This document shows, one piece after another, positions 10,077-16,955 of a DNA stretch of 64,000 nt. The stretch covers positions 1 to 64,000 of the forward strand of contig DASPIL010000011.1 in NCBI GenBank assembly GCA_035629175.1, read 5' to 3'. Position 1 is the stretch's first letter. Each line of letters opens with the position of its first letter. A program made the position numbers and the translations under genes. The notes beneath the pieces were generated by a model that was not told where the DNA came from, ran no database searches, and saw only the letters and a list, made by a program, of their open reading frames with translations. The stretch is from Verrucomicrobiia bacterium (GTDB taxonomy: Bacteria; Verrucomicrobiota; Verrucomicrobiia; Limisphaerales; DASXHY01).

Positions 10077-10892
10077 ATGGCAGCAGATATTCATCAGCGT
10101 TTCCTGTCCCGGATTTCCTCCCTTGAGCAGGAGATGGGCGAGGAACTCTTCATATCAGGCCTGGTTGGTCCGTACCGGATTTTTCAACGGAAGAAAGGGC
10201 ACCGCCACGGAATCGATGATGCCACCACCGCATGGTATGCATTGCAGAAAACGCCCCCCGTGACGAGGACGCTCGATCTTGGCACGGGCGTTGGAACCGT
10301 CGGGCTCGCCGTCCTCTGGGGCCTCGGCGAAAGCGCGGAGTTAACGGGCGTTGAGGCGCAGGAGGTCAGTTACCGATTGCTGTGCGAGAACGTTGCGGGG
10401 AACGGGTTAGACCAGCGAGTCCGCGCCATGCACGGGGATCTACGGGAGCTGGAATTGGGCGAACGTTTTCCCCTGATCACCGGGAGTCCTCCCTATTTTC
10501 CAATCGGCAGCGGATCGGTGCCGGAGGATTCACAAAAGGCGCACGCGCGTTTTGAACTCCGGGGCGACGTAGGCGACTACGCGCGAGCCGCGCGGAGGCA
10601 CATTACGGACGACGGCTTGTTCGTATTCTGTTTTCCGTTCCAACAGAAAAGCAGGTGCATCAGCCTGGTAACTGGCGCGGGGTTCAGGCTGATATCGTTT
10701 CGCGATGTGATGCCAATGCAAAACAAGCCCGCACTGTTCTCATTGTATTGCGCTTCACTCAGCTTCAACGGACCAGTTACGGAGGAAAAGCCGCTGATCG
10801 TCGCTTATGAGGACGGGAAGAACACGCCCGAGATGATGGCAATCCAGGCGTCACGCGGATTCGGACCTGAGGGAACAAACGTGATTGGATAA
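10077..10892 (+). CDS. TrmN6-like SAM-dependent methyltransferase
   Basis: A 271-residue class I methyltransferase. The SAM-binding motif is TLDLGTGVGTVGLAV (near residue 63), followed by an acidic loop (LTGVEAQ). Motif IV reads GSPPYFP, close to the NPPY signature of N6-adenine methyltransferases. The upstream HRHGIDDATTAW segment is in the place of the TrmN6 (YfiC) segment just before motif I. It probably methylates A37 of tRNA1(Val) or a similar adenine target. It follows the regulator gene by 24 nt and ends 9 nt from the convergent beta-helix gene. The replacement of Asn by Ser in N-PPY is tolerated in some homologues but leaves the target uncertain. Confidence 0.65.
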   Translation: MAADIHQRFLSRISSLEQEMGEELFISGLVGPYRIFQRKKGHRHGIDDATTAWYALQKTPPVTRTLDLGTGVGTVGLAVLWGLGESAELTGVEAQEVSYRLLCENVAGNGLDQRVRAMHGDLRELELGERFPLITGSPPYFPIGSGSVPEDSQKAHARFELRGDVGDYARAARRHITDDGLFVFCFPFQQKSRCISLVTGAGFRLISFRDVMPMQNKPALFSLYCASLSFNGPVTEEKPLIVAYEDGKNTPEMMAIQASRGFGPEGTNVIG

Positions 10893-10901
10893 GCGGGGGC
10901 A

Positions 10902-12107
10902 TCATTGTGCAAAATTAGCCCATGGATTCGTCGTTCCAAGCCCTGAGCCGCCCGCATCACCAGAAATTGCGGCGCTGGCTGGCGGCGTCACAATCAAGCC
11001 GACCTGGTTCGTGGCTGCGATGACGTAATTGATCGTATTGGCCCCGGCGGTGTTTCCAAAGATGATGTTGCGGGTGCCATCCACCTTGATTCCGCGCTTG
11101 TTGCTGCGAACCACATTGCCTTCGATCCGGTTCACACCGCCGGTTGCGTGAATGCCGGCGCCGTCTGCAGTCCCGTCGCCGTTGCTGATGCAATTGTTGC
11201 CGCGGACGGTGGAGCCGGTGCTGACGACAATTCCCTCGCCCATGTTGTTTGCCGAGTGGCATCCTTCCAGCACCGCACCGCCGTTGAATCCGTTGGTACC
11301 GTTGGAGGTGGCCGAACACTCGCGGTAAATATTGCCGCCGCCCGTGAACCCGTGGGCATTGTTGCGGGCTGCTGAACAGTTTACAAAGATGTTGCCTCCG
11401 CTTCCAAAAAATCCCGAGCCCCCATTCGCGCTCGATGCGCTATCGCGAATCGTGCTGCCATCGTTGGAGATGCTGAACCCGTCGCTGCCATTGTTGCGCG
11501 CGGTCGAATCCGAAACGGTGCTGCCAATGTTGGCAAAGATCCCCCATTGGGCATTGGTCACCGCTGAACAGCTCTTCACAACAGAACCGAAACTTCCCGA
11601 TAACCCGCCTCGCCCGTTTGAAAGCAGATGAAGGTTCATGAAGTGCGCGCCGCTGGCGCCGAGAGCGTCGATTCCATCGCGATCCCAATAACGAATGATT
11701 CCGTTCCGAATAACAACGCTGCTCCGACCGTCGGTGATGAAAATACCATTCAGCGATCCCGGCACTCCAACCAGTGAAAAACCATTCAAGTCGAGGGACA
11801 CGCTGTCAGCGGTAATCGTGATGCCATTCGTTCCCGCGACGCCACTCAAGTTGGTCACCAGGTAATACGAACCCGAGGCGGCGATCACGAACGGCAGGGA
11901 CCCAATGGGCGTTCGCGATTCAATCTGGTCGAGGCTCTTCATCGTCGGCGCAGGTGCACCAGGCGGGGTGAGCGAACCCTGGGCGAAGGCGGTTGCGAGT
12001 TGGAATTCGAGAGCAAGGAGCAGCATCGAACAGAGTGAACGATGCAAAACGCGAAACCAGAGGCCCGCCATCGCATGCCGTGCGCCGCCTAAGTCTTTGA
12101 ATTTCAT
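10902..12107 (-). CDS. Exported right-handed beta-helix protein (copy 1)
   Basis: A 401-residue secreted protein. The start at 12107 gives a signal peptide (HRSLCSMLLLALEFQLATAFA). The mature N-terminus QGSLTPPGAPAPTMKSLDQIESRTPI is nearly identical to that of the next gene upstream. The rest is a run of Asn/Gly/Ser-rich rungs such as VVIRNGIIRYW, SVVKSCSAVTNAQWGI and STVRGNNCISNG, the pattern of PbH1 beta-helix repeats. No pectate-lyase calcium site or catalytic triad stands out. The start codon lies inside a short dispersed repeat. It is probably a surface or polysaccharide-associated protein; the paralogue lies 45 nt upstream. Confidence 0.75.
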   Translation of the reverse strand: MKFKDLGGARHAMAGLWFRVLHRSLCSMLLLALEFQLATAFAQGSLTPPGAPAPTMKSLDQIESRTPIGSLPFVIAASGSYYLVTNLSGVAGTNGITITADSVSLDLNGFSLVGVPGSLNGIFITDGRSSVVIRNGIIRYWDRDGIDALGASGAHFMNLHLLSNGRGGLSGSFGSVVKSCSAVTNAQWGIFANIGSTVSDSTARNNGSDGFSISNDGSTIRDSASSANGGSGFFGSGGNIFVNCSAARNNAHGFTGGGNIYRECSATSNGTNGFNGGAVLEGCHSANNMGEGIVVSTGSTVRGNNCISNGDGTADGAGIHATGGVNRIEGNVVRSNKRGIKVDGTRNIIFGNTAGANTINYVIAATNQVGLIVTPPASAAISGDAGGSGLGTTNPWANFAQ

Positions 12108-12131
12108 AAATCGTAAATCAACAATCATAAA
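12105..12131 (-). repeat. TTTACGATTTATGAAA-type element overlapping a start codon
   Basis: On the minus strand the sequence reads ATTTATGATTGTTGATTTACGATTTATG, and its final ATG is the start codon of the beta-helix gene. Read through in that frame it gives M-IVDLRF-M. Related copies lie at 13241-13264 and 22466-22489, each likewise ending in TTATGAAA or TGATGAAA. Confidence 0.6.
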
Positions 12132-12151
12132 TGGATCCTGGGATTTCGAGA

Positions 12152-13243
12152 TCAATACGAGACATTTGCCCACGGGTTGGTGCTGCCAACTCCGGAGCCG
12201 CCGGTGTCGCCTGAGATTGCCGCGCTATCCGGGGCGGCCGCAATCGGGCCAACTTTGTTGCCTGCCACGATGACGAAGTTCGTGGTGTTGCCGCTTGCGC
12301 TGTTGCGAATGATGAGGTTGCCGATTCCATCGGCGTCAATTCCCAGGTGATTGCCGGTGATATTGTTCCCTTCAATCCGGTTGTCCCCGCCCGTCGCGTG
12401 AATGCCCGCACCCGAATTATTGTAACAATTGTTTTGGACAATGCGGCAACTGTTTGTGACTTGGATTCCAGCCAATCCGTTGAACGAGACGGTGCAATCT
12501 ATGACAGTGCTGCCGACTGTCCCGAAAATCCCGGTCCCGGAATTGTTATAGGCCGTGCAGCGGCTGATTGTGCAAGCGGTGCTCGTTGAAATCCCATGTC
12601 CGCCGTTCAGTCTCGCTGTGGAATCGGTGACCGTGCACCCGCTGCTCGTGACGATTCCATCACCGCCGTTGCTATACGCGGAACAGCCATTAACCGTGAC
12701 ACCGATCGTGACGGAGATTCCATTGCCATTGTTTGCATAGGCGGTGCAGTGGTTGACGACGCTTCCCAATCCCGCGTAAATTCCACGCCCGCCATTTCCA
12801 GAAACGCGCAGCCGCTCCAACTGGCCGGCACGCCCCTCAAACAGATCCACGCCGTTGCCGCTCCAGCCACGCACCGTTCCGTTGCGCACCGCCACGTTGG
12901 TGCACGTCCCGCGGACAACGATCCCATCACCGGCGCCGCCAACGAGTGCAAAACCCATCAAATCAAGAGTCACATCCGCAACGCTGATCGTGATGCCGTT
13001 GGTAAACTTGCTCGAACCGGCCAGGTTTTCGGTGAGATAATACGATCCGCTGTTGGTGATCACGAACGGCAGCGAGGCTATCGGGGTCCGCGGCTCCACC
13101 TGGCCGAGCGACCTCATGGTCGGGACCGGCGCGCCCGGCGGCGTGAGCGAGCCTTGGGCGAAGCTCATTGAAAGCTGAACGTTCAGGCTTAATAGCAGCA
13201 ACAAAAAGCGGAAACATGTCGTCCCAAGCCGCGCACGTTTCAT
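12152..13243 (-). CDS. Exported right-handed beta-helix protein (copy 2)
   Basis: A 363-residue paralogue of the neighbouring downstream gene. The start at 13243 gives MKRARLGTTCFRF followed by a hydrophobic LLLLLSLNVQLSMSFA signal. The mature start QGSLTPPGAPVPTMRSLGQVEPRTPI aligns residue for residue with copy 1, as does the end (AAISGD-GGSG-G-TNPWAN). The middle is made of beta-helix rungs (VAVRNGTVRGW, GIYAGLGSVVNHCTAYANNG, TVTDSTARLNGGHGI). Copy 1 has about 40 more residues, which suggests gain or loss of rungs after duplication. Function is unknown; family members range from polysaccharide lyases to adhesins. Confidence 0.75.
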   Translation of the reverse strand: MKRARLGTTCFRFLLLLLSLNVQLSMSFAQGSLTPPGAPVPTMRSLGQVEPRTPIASLPFVITNSGSYYLTENLAGSSKFTNGITISVADVTLDLMGFALVGGAGDGIVVRGTCTNVAVRNGTVRGWSGNGVDLFEGRAGQLERLRVSGNGGRGIYAGLGSVVNHCTAYANNGNGISVTIGVTVNGCSAYSNGGDGIVTSSGCTVTDSTARLNGGHGISTSTACTISRCTAYNNSGTGIFGTVGSTVIDCTVSFNGLAGIQVTNSCRIVQNNCYNNSGAGIHATGGDNRIEGNNITGNHLGIDADGIGNLIIRNSASGNTTNFVIVAGNKVGPIAAAPDSAAISGDTGGSGVGSTNPWANVSY

Positions 13244-13275
13244 CAATCGTAAATCGTAAATCATGAATTTCATAG
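13241..13275 (-). repeat. Second TTTACGATTTACGATTGATGAAA element at a start codon
   Basis: On the minus strand the sequence reads ATGAAATTCATGATTTACG, then ATTTACGATTGATGAAACG. It holds two tandem TTTACGAT units, and its last ATG is the chosen start of beta-helix copy 2. Translated it gives FMIYDLRLMK, comparable to IYDLRFMK in the NosD tail. Confidence 0.6.
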
Positions 13276-13306
13276 ATGGTTGCGGATTCGCGTCTCGTGG
13301 CATTGA

Positions 13307-14182
13307 TCAAGGCGAAAGGGGCTTGACGGCTTCGACGCGAAAGTAGCGTTCAGACAGGGATGGCGTCAGAACAAGAGAGCGCGTCGTATTCATGCCCGGA
13401 TCGGGCGCGAACAACGCGGTCGCATCCACCCACGGCGTTCCCAGGCTCAAGTTTGTCCGGTAATCGATCTGGTAGTTGCGCGACTCCTTGCTTTTCCACG
13501 CGAGCGTGTTGGTCTCGGTGCCCGCGCCAAACAGTGCCAAATAGGATGTGATGCGCAAAAGGTCACCGGGATCGAGTGGATGAGTATCGGCCACATGTTC
13601 GCCTTGATCCGGGATGCCGTCGCCATCCGCGTCACTGGTTGCGGTGAACGCCGTGAGGGAATTGGTGTAACTCAGTTCCCATGCGTCAGTGATGCCATCA
13701 CCGTCCGAGTCGGCGCCCGGCTGGATGATATCCGTCCGGACAAGCGCAACCTTGTTGCTGAGGCTGATCCAGCCGCAGTTGGCGCTATAGATTTGGCCCG
13801 TGAGTACGCCCGTAGTCAGGTCCACTTTCGGTGCGCCGGATTCTTCAAAATTGATCCAGCCGATGTTGGCTCCGTACGCATAACCTCGCAAATTGCCGAG
13901 GCCATCGTGGTTCACCCCGAAGTCCGTCGCGGAATTATTCTGATAACGGATGCCGTTCGCGGGTGTTCCACCGCCGAGATGAATCCAGCCGACGTTTGCT
14001 CCCCAGACATAGCCTGAGCAGACGTATTCGCCGACGACTGCGCCATTGACGACGTCGCCCTGCGCGTTGAGCCAGCCAATGTTGGCCCCGTAGGCGTATT
14101 TTTCGGCGCTGTTTATTGTGGTGGCAGCGGCTCCCGATGAGATTGCGCAGAGGATCGCCAGGAAAGCCTGAATGAGTTTCAT
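13307..14182 (-). CDS. Exported GANIGW-repeat protein with Ca-binding linker
   Basis: A 291-residue protein. The start at 14182 gives the signal peptide MKLIQAFLAILCAISSGAAA. Four short repeats follow: YAYGANIGWLN, YVWGANVGWIH, YAYGANIGWIN and YSANCGWIS, spaced about 30-45 residues apart. Then comes an acidic DSDGDGITDAWE / DADGDGIPDQGE segment, typical of thrombospondin type 3-like calcium binding. The C-terminal ~75 residues (LAWKSKESRNYQIDYRTNL to YFRVEAV) form the beta domain often found at the end of exported proteins in this phylum. The repeat looks like a small beta-propeller or prism unit, but I know no function for it. It lies 63 nt upstream of the beta-helix pair on the same strand. 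Confidence 0.7.
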   Translation of the reverse strand: MKLIQAFLAILCAISSGAAATTINSAEKYAYGANIGWLNAQGDVVNGAVVGEYVCSGYVWGANVGWIHLGGGTPANGIRYQNNSATDFGVNHDGLGNLRGYAYGANIGWINFEESGAPKVDLTTGVLTGQIYSANCGWISLSNKVALVRTDIIQPGADSDGDGITDAWELSYTNSLTAFTATSDADGDGIPDQGEHVADTHPLDPGDLLRITSYLALFGAGTETNTLAWKSKESRNYQIDYRTNLSLGTPWVDATALFAPDPGMNTTRSLVLTPSLSERYFRVEAVKPLSP

Positions 14183-14514
14183 TGGATGACACCGAACATG
14201 TCCGATGCACCGGCTCCATTCAACCACGCAGTTTGAGGTGCACGCGCGGCCCGCCGGCTTCAGCGATGAGGCTGCGGTTGACGACGCCGGCGGGACTTCC
14301 GCTGGCTGCTTCGGGTTGCCCGATTCTGCAATCAACGCGAACGCCATCCAGTTTGCTCGTCTTGACCAACCACACCGGGACTGCAACGTTCGTCAAGCGG
14401 TCACCGGCCGATGGCAGCAATCTCCTCGGATCGAGGATCGTCGAGGAGCCGCATGAAACGTGAGGACCGAGGATGAAAACAACGACAACGAACAACGAAT
14501 AGGCTTAAAACACC
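14183..14514. other. Intergenic stretch between divergent genes
   Basis: About 330 nt separate the GANIGW-repeat gene (minus) from the SDR gene (plus), so both promoters should lie here. A 91-codon minus-strand frame covers 14220-14495, and its C-terminal half has a fairly protein-like composition, but it has no recognisable domain or ribosome-binding site. The CCTCGATCCTCG-like direct repeats around 14428-14470 are low-complexity. I do not call a gene. Confidence 0.4.
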
Positions 14515-15219
14515 ATGCCGAACCCAACTGCAAAAACCGTTTTGATAACTGGAGCAAACCGCGGCATTGGATTTGAAACCGCGCGGCAGCTTGCCAATCG
14601 CGGATTCCACGTCGTCATTGGCGCCCGTTCCGAGGACCAGGGCACGAAGGCTGTGCGCAAACTGGAACACGTTGGGAATGTGTCTTTCCTGCTCGTCGAC
14701 GTAAGCGAATCGGAGAGCATCGACGCTGCAGCCGCTCAATTCGCAGCCATCGGTTCACTCGACGTGCTCATCAACAATGCAGGAATTTATCCCGACGAAG
14801 GGATTTCGATCCTCAACATTTCACGCGCGCAGATCGCAAGCACACTTCAGACAAACACGCTCGGGGCGCTTGAAATGACCCAGGCTTTCGTGCCGTATCT
14901 CAAGCAATCACAGGGAGGACGGGTGATCAATGTTTCCAGCGCATACGGCCAGCTCGATGGAATGTCCTCCAAGGTGCCGGGCTACTGCCTTTCCAAGATG
15001 GCGCTGAATGGCGTCACGATCATGTTTGCCCAAGCATTAAAGGAGCATGGGATCGCGGTGAACTCCATGTGCCCCGGGTGGGTCAGAACGGACATGGGCG
15101 GATCATCTGCGCCCCGCTCGGTGGAGGAAGGCGCAGATACCGCAGTCTGGCTCGCGGCCGAAGCCGATCAAAACCTTACCGGCCGTTTCTTCAGGGATCG
15201 AAAGCCCATCGAGTGGTGA
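14515..15219 (+). CDS. Short-chain dehydrogenase/reductase
   Basis: A 234-residue classical SDR. The NAD(P)-binding motif is TGANRGIGFET near residue 12; Arg after the first turn and ARSEDQGTK suggest NADP(H). NNAG follows in the fourth strand. The catalytic Ser lies in NVSSAYG and the Tyr-x3-Lys pair in GYCLSKMAL. The PGWVRTDMGG motif after it is standard. It resembles carbonyl-reductase-like SDRs of broad substrate range. It ends 19 nt from the convergent DUF2249 gene and shows no link to the nos genes beyond proximity. Confidence 0.9.
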   Translation: MPNPTAKTVLITGANRGIGFETARQLANRGFHVVIGARSEDQGTKAVRKLEHVGNVSFLLVDVSESESIDAAAAQFAAIGSLDVLINNAGIYPDEGISILNISRAQIASTLQTNTLGALEMTQAFVPYLKQSQGGRVINVSSAYGQLDGMSSKVPGYCLSKMALNGVTIMFAQALKEHGIAVNSMCPGWVRTDMGGSSAPRSVEEGADTAVWLAAEADQNLTGRFFRDRKPIEW

Positions 15220-15237
15220 ACGGCCGCTGAAGCAACT

Positions 15238-15552
15238 TCAGTGGTTCCCGCAGCATTCGGTGGCCGGCAGCGCCGGATCCATCACAAGTTTCACCTTCGT
15301 GATCTTGACGCGGAATTCCGCCGGTCCCTTGACGAGATGCTCCCACGTGAACGCCTCAGGCCATTGCGCGGCGAATTGATAATACAGCGGCACCGGATCG
15401 TGATCGTTAAGCAGGATGAAGTGATCGCCGACGGGGAGGCCAAGCCACGTGCGAATGATCAAGCCATGCTTGATCGAGCAGGGAATCGGCCGCACATCCA
15501 TTACTTTATCAGGCCCAATGAGATTTTCCGTCGTGTTCATTTGTGAATTCAT
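15238..15552 (-). CDS. DUF2249 domain protein of the nos locus
   Basis: A small cytoplasmic protein (104 residues from 15552; an alternative start at 15540 gives 100). DVRPIPCSIKHGLI and LLNDHDPVPLYYQFAAQWPEAFTWE are the conserved parts of DUF2249, a TusA-like alpha/beta fold often encoded next to nitrogen-oxide reductases and hemerythrins. A CCGNH tail might bind metal. It is divergent from the nos operon, and the intergenic region carries two FNR/NNR-like boxes, so coregulation under oxygen limitation or nitric oxide is likely. Its molecular role is not established. Confidence 0.8.
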   Translation of the reverse strand: MNSQMNTTENLIGPDKVMDVRPIPCSIKHGLIIRTWLGLPVGDHFILLNDHDPVPLYYQFAAQWPEAFTWEHLVKGPAEFRVKITKVKLVMDPALPATECCGNH

Positions 15553-15588
15553 GTGCAGCCAAACTACGGCGGATTGATGTGCGCGGCT

Positions 15589-15602
15589 TTGACCCACATC
15601 AA
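15589..15602. promoter_or_regulatory. FNR/NNR-like box TTGAC-N4-ATCAA
   Basis: TTGAC-CCAC-ATCAA differs from the FNR/DNR consensus TTGAT-N4-ATCAA at one position. It lies in the divergent region between the DUF2249 gene and the nos operon. A class II site centred 41.5 nt upstream of transcription would start the nos transcript near 15637 and the DUF2249 transcript near 15554, either of which is plausible. Confidence 0.6.
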
Positions 15603-15634
15603 GGATCGCAGCTTCGGAACCGAAACCGATTACT

Positions 15635-15648
15635 TTGACTTACCTCAA
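15635..15648. promoter_or_regulatory. Second, weaker FNR/NNR-like box TTGAC-N4-CTCAA
   Basis: TTGAC-TTAC-CTCAA has two mismatches to TTGAT-N4-ATCAA and is centred 46 nt from the first box. It lies about 36 nt before the chosen GTG of the cytochrome gene. It could be a second activator site or a chance match. Confidence 0.4.
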
Positions 15649-15683
15649 GGTTGGTTCCTTCGCGCCAGCGTACTTTTGGCAGC

Positions 15684-16937
15684 GTGAAGACGAAATTTAT
15701 CCTGACACTCACAGTCGCGGCGGCGGTTCTACTCGCGGCCGTTACGGGATGCGATTCCTCGAACACCACCTCGAAGACATCGCCATCCGCGAAGCAGCTT
15801 GCCTCCGCTTTGAAGCCATCGGCCGCTGCGAAACCCACACTGATGGACGTCCCCGTGCCGCCGAAGCCCGCGGTTACCGCGGAACTTCTTGAGCATGGGA
15901 AGAAACTTTACGGCCAGAACTGCCTGGCCTGCCACGGCACGAAGGGTGACGGCAACGGCGACGCCGCGGCATTTCTCCTGCCGAAGCCACGTGATTTCGT
16001 GGACGCCAATTATCGTCTGCGCACCACAGCGACAGGGAAGCTGCCGACGGATGAAGATCTCTATCGTTCGGTTTCATTCGGCATGACCGGCACTCCGATG
16101 CCTGGATGGAAACATTTCCTGAGCGAGGACGAGCGCTGGGCAGTGGTGGAATACATCAAAACATTCTCACCTAAATTCTCGGACACGACTGAAGAGCGGC
16201 AGCCGGTGGTTGCGCTGAATGCTCCGCTGGCAAAATCGGAATCGATCCTTACCGAAGGCAGGGAGCTGTACAGCAAACTCGCGTGCATCACCTGCCACGG
16301 CGATACAGGGCGCGGCGATGGTTCCTCAGCCGCGAGCCTGCTTGATGACAAGCAGATGAAGATCAAGCCGCGCGATTTGACGAAGCCGTCCGGATTCAAG
16401 GCAGGATACGCCACAAAGGAAATTGTCCGGACCATCCTCACGGGTTTCAACGGCACACCCATGCTGGGTTTTCACGGAACCATCAGCGAAGCGGATGCGT
16501 GGAAGCTCGCTTACTACGTTGAAACGATGGCCAGGCCGACCCCGCCTTCAACAACGATCGTTCGCGCTTCCCAGAATTTTCTGGAACGCGAGCAACTCGG
16601 GGAGCCTGACGTGCGCATCAAGCTGACGGAGCGCGCGTGGAAGTTCGATCCCGCTGAGATCCGCGTGAAGAAGGGGCAGATCGTGGAAATCACGTTCGAG
16701 CCAACTGACAACGGCCTGGGCGTCGGCCATGGATTCGCGATCAGCAGCTACGACGAAGCTGTGTTTCTGAACGGCGTGATGGCAGGCACGCCGAAAACGG
16801 TGAAGTTCCGCGCGGATCGCGCGGGTCAATTCACATTCTACTGCGCGACCCAGTGCTCGACTGAAAAACTCCATCCCCTGATGAACGGCACGTTCATCGT
16901 TGAAGATGGTTCCAAGAAAACCGCCTCGCTCGAATAA
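15684..16937 (+). CDS. Dihaem cytochrome c-cupredoxin fusion lipoprotein (nos cluster)
   Basis: Predicted periplasmic lipoprotein of 417 residues. The GTG at 15684 is chosen because it yields MKTKFILTLTVAAAVLLAAVTGC, with Cys in a lipobox; a TTG at 15651 is an alternative. Two class I cytochrome c domains carry CLACH (80-84) and CITCH (201-205), with distal Met candidates in TGTPMPGW and GTPMLGF. The C-terminal ~110 residues are a cupredoxin: VGHGFAIS supplies a His, and CATQCSTEKLHPLM (387-400) resembles the CuA loop of COX2/NosZ but with Cys-x3-Cys-x5-His-x2-Met, two residues longer than usual. It leads the nos operon and probably carries electrons to NosZ. Whether the cupredoxin binds one or two coppers is unknown. 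Confidence 0.85.
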   Translation: MKTKFILTLTVAAAVLLAAVTGCDSSNTTSKTSPSAKQLASALKPSAAAKPTLMDVPVPPKPAVTAELLEHGKKLYGQNCLACHGTKGDGNGDAAAFLLPKPRDFVDANYRLRTTATGKLPTDEDLYRSVSFGMTGTPMPGWKHFLSEDERWAVVEYIKTFSPKFSDTTEERQPVVALNAPLAKSESILTEGRELYSKLACITCHGDTGRGDGSSAASLLDDKQMKIKPRDLTKPSGFKAGYATKEIVRTILTGFNGTPMLGFHGTISEADAWKLAYYVETMARPTPPSTTIVRASQNFLEREQLGEPDVRIKLTERAWKFDPAEIRVKKGQIVEITFEPTDNGLGVGHGFAISSYDEAVFLNGVMAGTPKTVKFRADRAGQFTFYCATQCSTEKLHPLMNGTFIVEDGSKKTASLE

Positions 16938-16955
16938 CTTCACAATTTTACGCAC

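Noticed and set aside
14220-14495. A 91-codon minus-strand frame
   Set aside because: Part looks protein-like, but the N-terminus comes from low-complexity CCTCGATCCTCG repeats. There is no domain or initiation site to support it.
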